The notes under the pieces: generated by a model
What the model saw: only the letters and a program-made list of their open reading frames with translations
Database searches by the model: none
What the model was told of the DNA's origin: nothing
Made by a program: the position numbers and the translations under genes
Origin: JAJFTV01 sp964426355
Lineage (GTDB): Bacteria; Chloroflexota; Anaerolineae; Anaerolineales; Anaerolineaceae
Direction: 5' to 3'
NCBI GenBank assembly: GCA_964426355.1
Contig: CAYRRA010000119.1
Location: forward strand, 1-13,660
Length of the DNA: 13,660 nucleotides
Shown: one piece after another, positions 1 to 7,511 of the stretch
Numbering within the stretch: the first letter of the stretch is position 1
How the letters are laid out: each line of letters begins with the position of its first letter

Positions 1-326
1 TCATTATCCTGGAAAATGGTGTGGAAGATACAGATGACAGCCTGCGTCCGCAATACCTGCTGGAACACCTGCACAAGGTCTGGCGGCAGGTTAACGAAAA
101 TATACCCATCAAAGGATATTTCCACTGGTCGTTGGTGGACAATTTTGAATGGGAGCGCGGCTGGACTCAGCGCTTTGGTCTTTGGGGTCTCAACCCGGAG
201 ACCCAAATCCGCACGCGCCGCCCCAGTGTTGACCTGTATGCCGCAATCTGCCAGGAAAACGCAATATCCTCTGCAATGGTCGAGAAATTTGCCCCGCAGA
301 TTTATGACAGGTTTTTTCCGGTATAA
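1..326 (+). CDS. GH1 family beta-glucosidase/beta-glycosidase, C-terminal part (5' end outside window)
   Basis: This is the 3' end of a glycoside hydrolase family 1 gene, read in the frame starting at base 3 and stopping at TAA 324-326. The first visible residues read I-I-L-E-N-G, which matches the (I/V)TENG motif carrying the catalytic nucleophile Glu of GH1. About 35 residues later comes GYFHWSLVDNFEW, the family's conserved C-terminal segment whose Glu and Trp contact the sugar in the -1 subsite, followed by a GLWGLN segment and an RRPSVDLY segment that corresponds to the usual (K)RxPKxSA. A further tail of about 25 residues resembles the longer ends of GH1 enzymes from thermophiles. The enzyme is a retaining glycosidase, probably cytoplasmic, acting on beta-gluco-, galacto- or fucosides; the substrate cannot be read from this fragment. 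About three quarters of the protein is missing. The next gene starts 38 bases downstream on the same strand, so co-transcription is possible. Confidence 0.93.
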   Translation, partial: IILENGVEDTDDSLRPQYLLEHLHKVWRQVNENIPIKGYFHWSLVDNFEWERGWTQRFGLWGLNPETQIRTRRPSVDLYAAICQENAISSAMVEKFAPQIYDRFFPV

Positions 327-364
327 GTTCATCCGCAGCTAAACACAGACTGGCAGCAAAGGCA

Positions 365-868
365 ATGGATTTAAAAATCCAGATCGACAACATGCGACCT
401 GTTGATTCAGCGCAGGTGCTGGAAATTTACGGCATGGGCATTGCCAGCGGTCAGGCTACCTTTGAGACAGAAATACCCGACTGGGAAACCTGGGACGCCA
501 ATCATCTGAAGGTCTGCCGGCTGGTAGCGCGCAGCGGGATGACACTGCTTGGTTGGGCTGCCCTCAGCCCCATCTCCAAACGGAAAGCCTACGCTGGCGT
601 GGCTGAAGTGAGCATCTACATCCATCCCGACCACCAGGGCAAAGGCATTGGTAAAGCCCTGCTGAACGAACTGGTGCAATGCTCAGAAGCCACCGGTTTC
701 TGGACGCTGCAATCCAACACCTTTACCAGCAACACCGCCAGCATCGCAATACAAAAACAATGCGGTTTCAGGGTAGTAGGGCAGCGGGAAAGAATTGCAA
801 AATTGAATGGAACCTGGCAGGATACCGTCTTGATGGAACGCCGCAGCAACATCACCGGCGTAAAATAA
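365..868 (+). CDS. GNAT N-acetyltransferase, phosphinothricin acetyltransferase / ArsN-like group
   Basis: This 167-residue protein is a single GNAT domain of the size usual for phosphinothricin (Pat/bar), methionine-sulfoximine and ArsN-type acetyltransferases, which move acetyl from acetyl-CoA to the amino group of small amino-acid-like substrates. Diagnostic blocks are ATFET (residues 31-35), GWAALSP (63-69), the acetyl-CoA pyrophosphate loop QGKGIG (91-96) preceded by SIYIHPDH (83-90), GF (134-135), and a C-terminal run with W-x-D-T-V-x-M-E-R-R (151-160) typical of this group. The start at 365 has only a weak AAAGG-like site. An in-frame ATG at 392 would remove the first beta strand, so 365 is preferred. 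It follows the GH1 gene by 38 bases and ends in a hairpin. Similarity to ArsN is from memory of the family; there are no arsenic genes nearby, so a general L-amino-acid N-acyltransferase is equally likely. Confidence 0.88.
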   Translation: MDLKIQIDNMRPVDSAQVLEIYGMGIASGQATFETEIPDWETWDANHLKVCRLVARSGMTLLGWAALSPISKRKAYAGVAEVSIYIHPDHQGKGIGKALLNELVQCSEATGFWTLQSNTFTSNTASIAIQKQCGFRVVGQRERIAKLNGTWQDTVLMERRSNITGVK

Positions 869-897
869 TACCAGCTAGCCATCCGCCCGCTGGTATT
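867..897. terminator. Hairpin between convergent genes, candidate bidirectional terminator
   Basis: AATACCAGC (867-875) and GCTGGTATT (889-897) form a perfect 9-bp stem with a 13-base loop, extendable by a few A-T and G-T pairs. It overlaps the stop codon of the upstream acetyltransferase and lies 38 bases beyond the stop of the leftward FAD oxidoreductase gene. Reading leftward the stem is followed by ATTTTA; reading rightward by GTTGTT. The T-runs are modest, so efficiency is uncertain. The A-tract at 914-922, a T-tract for leftward transcripts, may contribute. Confidence 0.55.
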
Positions 898-934
898 GTT
901 GTTACAAATCCCGAAAAAAAAAGAAATGTATTTC

Positions 935-2230
935 CTACTTTATTGCGTCGGCTAACATATAGCCTGCGGCTTTGCGCGCAATCTGCACGGCAAAATTGGT
1001 ACCGCGATCCCAGGGGTAGACCTGGCTCATGCTGGCAAAATACAACCCGTTCAACGGTGTGCGAATATCGGGTATGTTTTGTGAATGCCCTGTCAGCGGT
1101 ACGGGCTGGGCGTATGGTGTCCGGAACAACCAGGATTCGCGCACCCACTCAGGACGAAATTCCGGATTGAAACGGCGCAGGCTGGGCAAAAAGCGCTCCA
1201 AGAGTTCCTCTTTACTCAGGCGGAAGTACTCATGATCCGGCGCCAAATAATCGCCGCAGTACACCAGGTGGTCACCGCCAAACTCTTCAGGTGGGATAAA
1301 GTTGGTGTGTTCCACCAATGCCAAAAAAGGGAACCCGGCAGATTTGGGCAGGCTGAACCAGTAGAAACCCTGGTTAGACAGTTTTCGGCGCAGCGCAAGG
1401 ATAAGCGCAACAGCCCCCATACTCTTCAAATCCAGCAAGCCTTTCAGGTAATCGGAAGGCAAAGCGGGTGCCAGGCGCGCCAACAAAGCAGGCGATAACG
1501 TCACCAGGCATTGATCAAAGGAAAGTGTTTCACCCGGCAATGTCAGGCGCAATCCACCCTCTGTATCCGCTTCAATCTTCTGAACGGGTACCCCCAGGCG
1601 CAACGTTACCCCGCGCTGGGTCAGGTTCTTCGAAAAATCATCGGCAAATTTCTGAAAACCGCCGCGATACGAACCCAATCGGGAGGTGCGTACCTTAAAG
1701 CGCGCCCAGAACCATGCCATATTCACATCAGTGTAATGCGGTCCAAATTTTCCAACCAGCAAAGGTTCAAAATGAGTCTGGTACAGGCGTTCGCCGTAAA
1801 ACCGGCGCATCCAGTTGTGTGCAGTGTGTTTCTCCAGCCCTTTCCAGCCAGAAAGATACCGCAGATAGACCGTAACCAGTCCGAAACGCACCATGTCAAA
1901 AAAGCGAAAACCGGGAAATGTCAGCGCTGCCAACGGCGAATCAAGCGGATAGAATTGCCCTTTGTAAAAAACCACCGTCACCGGTCGTTTAAAAAACGCG
2001 TTTTCTTTCAGCCCCAATTCATCCAGCAAACCGAGAACTTCGCTATCCGAAGCAAACCAGTGATGATAATACTGCTCCAACGAGCTGCTCCAGTGAGCAT
2101 CCTTAAATCCCGCAGCCAGTCCGCCCACGTAATCAGCTGCTTCAAAAATTGTTACCTCATGTCCAGCTTTGACCAGATCGTGCGCGGCAGCCAACCCACC
2201 CACACCCGCGCCAATGACCGCTATTTTCAT
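935..2230 (-). CDS. FAD-dependent amine-oxidase-like oxidoreductase (protoporphyrinogen oxidase/phytoene desaturase-type fold)
   Basis: This 431-residue flavoprotein opens with the Rossmann FAD-binding motif GAGVGG (residues 7-12), with Glu30 ending the second strand as the usual ribose-binding acid and a second G-G-L turn at 36-39. Its C-terminal segment (395-431), with GLYFASMSQVYPWDRG followed by a helix, is the second FAD contact typical of the amino-oxidase superfamily. A YYHH-containing stretch near residue 55 is common in the bacterial subgroup found beside polysaccharide and lipid genes. The substrate is unknown; dehydrogenation or isomerisation of a polyprenoid, lipid or nucleotide sugar is inference. 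Its ATG overlaps the TGA of the flippase-like gene by 4 bases (ATGA), and an AGGAG site sits just upstream inside that gene, so the two are almost certainly translated together. It is the last gene of the leftward operon. Alternatives are protoporphyrinogen oxidase or a carotenoid desaturase, but no haem or carotenoid genes are present. Confidence 0.88.
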   Translation of the reverse strand: MKIAVIGAGVGGLAAAHDLVKAGHEVTIFEAADYVGGLAAGFKDAHWSSSLEQYYHHWFASDSEVLGLLDELGLKENAFFKRPVTVVFYKGQFYPLDSPLAALTFPGFRFFDMVRFGLVTVYLRYLSGWKGLEKHTAHNWMRRFYGERLYQTHFEPLLVGKFGPHYTDVNMAWFWARFKVRTSRLGSYRGGFQKFADDFSKNLTQRGVTLRLGVPVQKIEADTEGGLRLTLPGETLSFDQCLVTLSPALLARLAPALPSDYLKGLLDLKSMGAVALILALRRKLSNQGFYWFSLPKSAGFPFLALVEHTNFIPPEEFGGDHLVYCGDYLAPDHEYFRLSKEELLERFLPSLRRFNPEFRPEWVRESWLFRTPYAQPVPLTGHSQNIPDIRTPLNGLYFASMSQVYPWDRGTNFAVQIARKAAGYMLADAIK

Positions 2231-3249
2231 TGTATCAACTCCTGTTCTGCATTTTCACTTATCTCAATTTTCTGCGTCCACTTCAACCCTTCACGAGTGA
2301 AATAATAAGCTCCCAACAGGGTAATCGGCAACCAGAGTGCTGCATGTAACACCAGGGTATATCCAGTTGCCATCTCTTTTGAAACACCGTAGGCTGTCAG
2401 TAATGCAATCCCGGGCAGGTCAAACGTGCCGATATACCCCGGCGCAGAAGGAATCGTGGTTGCAAGAACAACCAATCCATTCATCAACATCAGGGCAAAG
2501 AAACTGACCTCGAAATCAAACGCATGCATCACGAACCAGTATTTACCGGTCTCCAAAAGCCAGATCACAAAAGAGGTAACAAAGATCATCACCACCTCGC
2601 GCGGTGAACGCAGCGATTCCAGCCCGCTCATAAATCGGCTGAGCACGCCTTTAATCTTCTCACGCATTTTCTCCGGCACAGCTCGATCCACTACAGCAAA
2701 CAGGATTCTCTCGCTCACTTTGGGAAACATGGCTGCCAGCAAGAAGACCAGCAGCGCGCCGATAAACACAGCCGTTCCCCACAAAGCGAGTTGTTTAATA
2801 TTGCCCAAGAAACCCGAATCCTGCGTCAGCCCAGCCAATTCCGAAAGGTTCAAAAAAATAAACGCCAGCATCACAACACCGTCAAAGATGCGTTCCACCA
2901 GTACCGTCGCCAACGAAGCCGAAACCGGCACATTCTCTCGGCGCTTCAACACCACCGCACGCAGCACCTCGCCAGCGCGCGCGGGGTAGATGTTGTTTCC
3001 CATGTAGCCAATCGCTACAACCGGAAACATCGAAGCCGTTGGAATCTTCTTTACCGGGCGAAGAAGGTAATGCCAACGCCAGGTACGAACCCATACTCCA
3101 ATGAAATACACAGCCACGCCTGGCAAAAGCCATATATAGTGTGCGCTCTTGACCGTTTCCCAGACTTCACCAAGCTGCAAACCTCTCAGTGCAAAATAAA
3201 GCATCACTGCACTGATGATCATACCCAACCAAAATTGCCAACGTTTCAT
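2227..3249 (-). CDS. Flippase-like integral membrane protein (UPF0104 / TIGR00374, LPG synthase transmembrane-domain family)
   Basis: This 340-residue hydrophobic protein has about seven or eight membrane segments, for example near residues 5-22, 40-57, 122-138, 155-175, 218-232, 248-266 and 296-316. It carries the family signatures: R-A-G-E-V-L-R (91-97), the V-E-R-x-x-D motif (118-123) and PSAPGYIGTFD (267-277). The family includes the membrane half of MprF and AglD-like proteins, and is thought to move lipids or lipid-linked sugars across the cytoplasmic membrane. The soluble lysyltransferase domain of MprF is absent, so this is not a lysyl-phosphatidylglycerol synthase. It is the first gene of the leftward operon and is followed by the FAD oxidoreductase through an ATGA overlap. 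The start at 3249 has no Shine-Dalgarno sequence, but an extended -10 box ends 7 bases upstream, suggesting a leaderless message. The transported substrate is unknown. Confidence 0.9.
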   Translation of the reverse strand: MKRWQFWLGMIISAVMLYFALRGLQLGEVWETVKSAHYIWLLPGVAVYFIGVWVRTWRWHYLLRPVKKIPTASMFPVVAIGYMGNNIYPARAGEVLRAVVLKRRENVPVSASLATVLVERIFDGVVMLAFIFLNLSELAGLTQDSGFLGNIKQLALWGTAVFIGALLVFLLAAMFPKVSERILFAVVDRAVPEKMREKIKGVLSRFMSGLESLRSPREVVMIFVTSFVIWLLETGKYWFVMHAFDFEVSFFALMLMNGLVVLATTIPSAPGYIGTFDLPGIALLTAYGVSKEMATGYTLVLHAALWLPITLLGAYYFTREGLKWTQKIEISENAEQELIQ

Positions 3250-3256
3250 GTGACAG

Positions 3257-3265
3257 ATTCTACCA
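3257..3265 (-). promoter_or_regulatory. Extended -10 promoter element for the flippase/FAD operon
   Basis: On the minus strand the sequence reads TGG-TAGAAT, an extended -10 element (TGn plus 5 of 6 bases of TATAAT). It ends 7 bases before the ATG at 3249, so transcription would begin at or next to the start codon. No convincing -35 box is seen, as is common for extended -10 promoters. The same motif recurs before two other genes in this window. Confidence 0.5.
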
Positions 3266-3291
3266 TGTAAGAAGAATCAATAGTACGGCGC

Positions 3292-3321
3292 TTGTCTAAA
3301 ATCGATTAGTGCATGTACAAT
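3292..3321 (+). promoter_or_regulatory. Sigma70-like promoter for the M20 peptidase gene
   Basis: TTGTCT (3292-3297) and TACAAT (3316-3321) are separated by 18 bases and match the -35 and -10 consensus at 4 of 6 and 5 of 6 positions. The start would lie near 3328, leaving a leader of about 13 bases that contains the strong AGGAGG ribosome site at 3331-3336. It is divergent from the operon starting at 3249. Confidence 0.55.
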
Positions 3322-3340
3322 AAATTCAACAGGAGGAAAA

Positions 3341-4831
3341 ATGCCGCTGACAATCCTTTTGATATTTTTAGCCCTCGCCATATTTGCCATCTTGCTGCTT
3401 ATTACTGTGGTCATTCTGCGCGCTTTGCTGGTCAAACCGGCTGCCGTACCGGTGAGGACGGGCGAGCTGGCGGATATCAACGGATTGGACCTGGCTGCCA
3501 ACCTGGCAGAAGTGATCCAATGTAAAACAATCTCAATGGATCAAGGGGAGTCACAGGACCCCAGTGCATTTGAAGAGTTACACGAGATTCTGAAGAAAAA
3601 CTATCCCCTGGTCCATTCACACTTGTCTTTGCAAAAAATTAACGGATACACGCTTCTGTACAACTGGCAGGGCTCTCAGCCCGACCTTGAACCCGCATTG
3701 TTCGCCGCCCATCAAGATGTGGTACCGGTCGATGAAAGCAGCCTGGGTCAATGGGATTATCCGCCATTTTCCGGTGCCATCGCTGATGGCTACGTCTGGG
3801 GCAGAGGCTCACTCGATATCAAATCCCAGGTCACCACGCTGCTCGATTCAGTCGAATACCTGCTGAAACAAGGGTACCAACCCAAAAGAACGCTTTTCCT
3901 GGCATTTGGGCATGATGAAGAAATCGGCGGTGCGGATGGCGCACTGGCTATCTCTAACATGCTTCAGGAAAAAGGCATCCACCTTTCGGCAGTCATTGAT
4001 GAAGGCGGCGCCGTGGTGGCTGGCGCGCTTCCTGGGGTCAAATTTCCCCTGGCGTTAATTGGAACAGCAGAAAAAAGCAGCATCACATTGGAACTCAGTG
4101 TGGAAAGCTCACCCGGTCATTCCTCGGCACCGCCCCCCCATACCAGCATCGGCATCCTGGCACGCGCACTCACCCGCCTGGAAGCCAACCCCATGCCCGC
4201 CACCCTGGATTACATTAAACCCCTGCTGACAACACTTGCCCCTCATCTCGATTTTCTGATGAAAATGGCATTTTCCAACCTCTGGCTTTTTGAGGACGTC
4301 GTGGTGAATACCATGGCAAAAACCCCACAAACGAATGCCCTGCTGCGTACGACCACCGCCATCACGATTATATCTGGCGGCATCAAAGAGAATGTGTTAC
4401 CAGCGCGCGCCAGTGCTTTGATTAACTACCGGATTGCTCCCGGCGACAGCATCGAAAAGGTCATTGATCATACCCGCCATGTGATTGCCGACCCTGCTGT
4501 AACCATTACCCCGATATCGGCAGGTGAAAAGCATGATGCCTCGGCTGTATCACCCACCGACACACCGGCTTATACCCTCCTCACCAATGCCATCAGCCAG
4601 GTCTTTGAAAACACACCCGCTGCTCCATTCCTGGTCACCGGCGCCACCGATTCGCGCCACTACACATCTATCTGCCGCAATGTGTACCGTTTCACACCTT
4701 TTTTGGTCACTAAAGATGAAATGGGGAAAATTCATGGGATTGGTGAACGCATCAGCGTGAGAAACCTGGAGCAGATGGCGCAGTTCTTCACTCAATTGAT
4801 TCGCTTTTGGGGAGATACCGACCCGCTGTAA
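3341..4831 (+). CDS. Membrane-anchored M20 family metallopeptidase (carboxypeptidase S / PM20D1-like)
   Basis: This 496-residue protein begins with one strongly hydrophobic segment (residues 4-30) that looks like an uncleaved membrane anchor, followed by an M20 dizinc peptidase domain. Visible metal and catalytic residues are His124 and Asp126 in AAHQDVVPV, the bridging Asp159 in GRGSLDIK, the pair Glu193-Glu194 in GHDEEIGG, Asp220, His260 in the SPGHSS loop of the lid/dimerisation domain, and the C-terminal metal ligand His440 in ATDSRHY. All expected ligands are present, so it should be active. The length and the inserted lid domain fit the carboxypeptidase S/PM20D1 branch, whose members hydrolyse or form N-acyl amino acids or cleave C-terminal residues of peptides; the substrate here is unknown. 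AGGAGG at 3331-3336 fixes the start. The gene appears to be a single transcription unit, with the WD40 lipoprotein 64 bases downstream. Confidence 0.93.
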   Translation: MPLTILLIFLALAIFAILLLITVVILRALLVKPAAVPVRTGELADINGLDLAANLAEVIQCKTISMDQGESQDPSAFEELHEILKKNYPLVHSHLSLQKINGYTLLYNWQGSQPDLEPALFAAHQDVVPVDESSLGQWDYPPFSGAIADGYVWGRGSLDIKSQVTTLLDSVEYLLKQGYQPKRTLFLAFGHDEEIGGADGALAISNMLQEKGIHLSAVIDEGGAVVAGALPGVKFPLALIGTAEKSSITLELSVESSPGHSSAPPPHTSIGILARALTRLEANPMPATLDYIKPLLTTLAPHLDFLMKMAFSNLWLFEDVVVNTMAKTPQTNALLRTTTAITIISGGIKENVLPARASALINYRIAPGDSIEKVIDHTRHVIADPAVTITPISAGEKHDASAVSPTDTPAYTLLTNAISQVFENTPAAPFLVTGATDSRHYTSICRNVYRFTPFLVTKDEMGKIHGIGERISVRNLEQMAQFFTQLIRFWGDTDPL

Positions 4832-4880
4832 ACTCATTTTCTTCCAGTCAAAGCCAGTTCCGTCATCATATCACCGGTTC

Positions 4881-4889
4881 TGGTAAGAT
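4881..4889 (+). promoter_or_regulatory. Extended -10-like element before the WD40 lipoprotein gene
   Basis: TGG-TAAGAT ends 6 bases before the ATG at 4896, so a transcript would begin essentially at the start codon. The hexamer matches TATAAT at 4 of 6 positions and has the TGn extension. There is no Shine-Dalgarno sequence and no good -35 box. Alternatively, the gene is read through from the M20 peptidase gene 64 bases upstream. Confidence 0.4.
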
Positions 4890-4895
4890 TAACCA

Positions 4896-6923
4896 ATGAA
4901 ATTTCTCCGCTTACGTATTTGGAAAATCGCCCTCTTTTTAAGCAGCGCGTTCTTCCTGGTGGTTTCCCCTGCTTGTGGAATCATTCAGGAATATTTCCCA
5001 ATGCCAGAAACCAGGGAATTCCCCACTTTAACCCCGCTTCCCAGTCAGACCATCACTTCCACAGCGCTTCCATCACCCAGCAGTACAGTCTTACCCACTG
5101 CCATCACACCGGCGCAAGAAGGCACACCCCTTCCGGTTTCCGGTCAGGGCTTACATCCAGAAAACATCACGCAGCTTGAATTGATTGCGGAATTCGGCAA
5201 AGGCATCCCTCAGCAAATCGCCGTTTCTCCCGATGGGAATTTAATCGGCGTGGCTACCTCTAACGGTGTATATTTCTTTAACCCGGATACCTTGAAAGAA
5301 GTCTTTTCCTTTCAGACCGGTGACTGGCATCACTGCCTTGCCTTTTCAAACGACGGCAAACAGGTCGCCTCTGCTGACCGGCATGGGCGTGTTCTGGTGT
5401 GGGATGTGCTCACTGGTGAACAAACTGCGTTATTAACCACAAACAATCTGCCGATATTGGCGCTGGCATTCTCTCCCGATGGGAGGTCACTTGCTGCCGC
5501 ATCCTGGGACGGCACCATCCGTCTTTGGAACCTGCAAGATGACAGGACGCTGTACACCTTCAAGGCACGCATGCTTCCTATTCGAGCGCTGGCTTTCTCA
5601 GCAGAAAACAACCTGCTTTATGCCTGGACGCCCAGAGAATCGATCCAGGTGTGGAGCCTGGAAGATGGGCGCAAAAAAGAAGATATTTACATCGGTAAAG
5701 ACGAACGTGGTTTTCTTTCACAGGGTGGTAGTTTCACCCAGGATGGAAGTCTCTTCGCTGCCAATCATGGACTGCGGATCCGCGTATTCCTCACCCGGAA
5801 TGGCACAACGTTAAGATTAATCCGAGACCTGCAAGAAGCGGCACAAAACGTTGCGCTTTCACAGAACGGTGCCGTAGTAGCAGCAGCCGGGCAGGAATTT
5901 ATGAAAATCTGGAGCCTGGAAAATGGTTCATTGTTAGCATCGCTCACCTTACAACCATCCACCAAAGCGGCTCTAGTCGCGCTTTCACCGGATGGGAGCG
6001 TTCTTTACGCGCTCACAAACACCCTCATGCGCTGGAACATATCCTCAAATGGCAGCGGCATTTTAACCGAACCCGATGTTGCTGGCAGTGTTGAGTTCAA
6101 CGAGGGCATTTGTACCTACGCCAGGCTGATCGACCAGGAAAACCTGCTTTTCGGCTGCCTGGATGGTTCAGTCGATGACTATCTAGTCAGCACCGGTAAG
6201 ATGTCTGCCCTTCTCCCGGGTTCAGGAAATACCCTTAGCAGCCTGGCACTCTCTCCCGACAGCCGCCTGGCTGCATATGGCACATTCACTGGAACCATCA
6301 ATCTGCACAGCATCGAACAGGATGAGAGCCCTCTCGAACTCAATTCTCACAATGGAACCGTGCGCTGCATGGCTTTTTCAGAGGATACCCGTCTTTTTGC
6401 CAGCGGCGCGGAAGACAGGTGGGTATACGTCTGGCAGCTTTCAGACCAGTCCATTATCGCCAGCCTGGAACAAAACACAGTGCCACAAGCTATTCTTTTC
6501 CTTCCCGATAACAAAACGCTGCTGGTGCGCACACGCGAAGGAATTCAAATCTGGGATATTCTTGAGCAATCCCTCCAACAAAGCTTACCCGGTCACGCTA
6601 TGACGCTCTCAGATGATGGAGAACTTCTTGCCATTGCAGACATCTCCGATAACACATCCATCATCCGTCTCTATCGGCTGCCATCTGCAGAATTGGACAG
6701 CGTCATACCCGCCACCGGAACACAGCTTGCTCTCTCGCCAGATCACTCACTGCTGGCGCAGGGCGGTGAGGATATTACCCTTTGGGATACACGCAGCGGC
6801 GTGCTGCTGCAGACTCTGCCAGGTGAAAACATATTCGGCAGGCTGCAATTTTCACCAGACGGGAATTTTCTCATCCTTACCTCATGGGATGGCACAGTGC
6901 GCCTTTGGGCGGTGCCCGGGTAA
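4896..6923 (+). CDS. WD40-repeat lipoprotein, about fourteen blades (two predicted seven-bladed propellers)
   Basis: This 675-residue protein has a basic start, a hydrophobic signal segment (11-24) and a lipobox-like VSPAC ending in Cys27, so it is probably lipid-anchored on the outer face of the membrane. A Thr/Pro/Ser-rich stalk covers about residues 36-82. The rest is a continuous series of WD40-like units with repeated (A/L)-F-S-x-D-G and (V/I)-x-(V/L)-W motifs. By eye they begin near 93, 133, 174, 216, 258, 305, 344, 385, 434, 477, 518, 557, 597 and 635. Fourteen units would fold as two seven-bladed propellers, a common arrangement. Several units lack the terminal WD, and no catalytic residues can be named. 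WD40 propellers normally act as binding scaffolds, so a surface role in protein or ligand binding is inferred. The next gene on the strand (DUF3592) lies 105 bases away. Confidence 0.9.
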   Translation: MKFLRLRIWKIALFLSSAFFLVVSPACGIIQEYFPMPETREFPTLTPLPSQTITSTALPSPSSTVLPTAITPAQEGTPLPVSGQGLHPENITQLELIAEFGKGIPQQIAVSPDGNLIGVATSNGVYFFNPDTLKEVFSFQTGDWHHCLAFSNDGKQVASADRHGRVLVWDVLTGEQTALLTTNNLPILALAFSPDGRSLAAASWDGTIRLWNLQDDRTLYTFKARMLPIRALAFSAENNLLYAWTPRESIQVWSLEDGRKKEDIYIGKDERGFLSQGGSFTQDGSLFAANHGLRIRVFLTRNGTTLRLIRDLQEAAQNVALSQNGAVVAAAGQEFMKIWSLENGSLLASLTLQPSTKAALVALSPDGSVLYALTNTLMRWNISSNGSGILTEPDVAGSVEFNEGICTYARLIDQENLLFGCLDGSVDDYLVSTGKMSALLPGSGNTLSSLALSPDSRLAAYGTFTGTINLHSIEQDESPLELNSHNGTVRCMAFSEDTRLFASGAEDRWVYVWQLSDQSIIASLEQNTVPQAILFLPDNKTLLVRTREGIQIWDILEQSLQQSLPGHAMTLSDDGELLAIADISDNTSIIRLYRLPSAELDSVIPATGTQLALSPDHSLLAQGGEDITLWDTRSGVLLQTLPGENIFGRLQFSPDGNFLILTSWDGTVRLWAVPG

Positions 6924-7028
6924 ATCACCCTGCCAGAATCGCTCTTGCATCCGGCTTCTTTTAAGGTTAAACTTGACCATCATCACAAATGCCTGTCATG
7001 GACATTCATCGGCAATTTGGAGCGAAAA

Positions 7029-7511
7029 ATGGAAAATCTCTTTGTCATTTGCCTCGGCGGTATTTTCTACATCGGGGGACCTCTGTTGTTTGGAATGGGC
7101 GTTTATTATCTCTACCTTGCCATCCGAAATCCCAAGAAAGCAGAAGAAAGCAAGAACTGGAACACCACCGAGGGGAAAATCACCATGATTCATCTGCTCG
7201 GCAGAAAAGGCTTCATCAACAATATCGACCTGCGTTATGAATACTCAGTCAGCGGCGTCAGTTATGTAGGTAAGAACCTGAACCTCTTCCCCAATACCGT
7301 TTTTGGCAAAAGCCGTGTCGATGAGATTTTTAACACCTACCATGCCGGGCAATATGTAACCGTCTACACCAACCCAGACCGCCCCAAAGAAGCCATCCTG
7401 GAAACAGATATATCCGACCAGGAGAAATTTTTCATCATCTGGTCAATCGTTAATGTGCTTGTCGGCGCATTTCTTATTTCTGTTCTGATATTTGGGATGC
7501 TGGGCGGCTAA
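7029..7511 (+). CDS. DUF3592-type small membrane protein
   Basis: This 160-residue protein has a hydrophobic segment at about residues 5-31, an extracytoplasmic or soluble beta-rich domain (about 44-125) and a second membrane segment at about 133-157. The middle contains RYEYSVSGVSYVG (68-80) and a YTNPDRPKEAIL block (112-123), which match the DUF3592 pattern of a Y-x-Y-x-V-x-G strand followed by Y-x-P-x-x-P-x-x-A-x-L. The function of the family is unknown. The ATG at 7029 has a GGAG site at 7019-7022, six bases upstream; an upstream TTG at 6945 would add 28 residues that do not look like this family. The last 38 bases overlap, tail to tail, with the leftward acetyltransferase gene. No clear promoter was seen; TTGACC at 6973-6978 lacks a good -10. 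Confidence 0.82.
   Translation: MENLFVICLGGIFYIGGPLLFGMGVYYLYLAIRNPKKAEESKNWNTTEGKITMIHLLGRKGFINNIDLRYEYSVSGVSYVGKNLNLFPNTVFGKSRVDEIFNTYHAGQYVTVYTNPDRPKEAILETDISDQEKFFIIWSIVNVLVGAFLISVLIFGMLGG

Noticed and set aside
914..922. Run of nine A residues between the convergent genes
   Set aside because: A short homopolymer next to a terminator hairpin is expected (a T-run for leftward transcripts) and needs no separate explanation.
1511..2305. Long rightward reading frame (264 codons) antisense to the FAD oxidoreductase gene
   Set aside because: It is fully covered by a gene with clear family motifs on the other strand, has no recognisable domain and has a composition typical of an antisense frame.
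2426..2989. Rightward reading frame (187 codons) antisense to the flippase-like gene
   Set aside because: It is the Ser/Thr/Arg-rich shadow of a membrane-protein gene, with no motif of its own.
6945..7028. N-terminal extension of the DUF3592 protein from a TTG codon
   Set aside because: The ATG at 7029 has a well-placed GGAG site and gives a normal N-terminal membrane segment; the extra 28 residues do not resemble the family.
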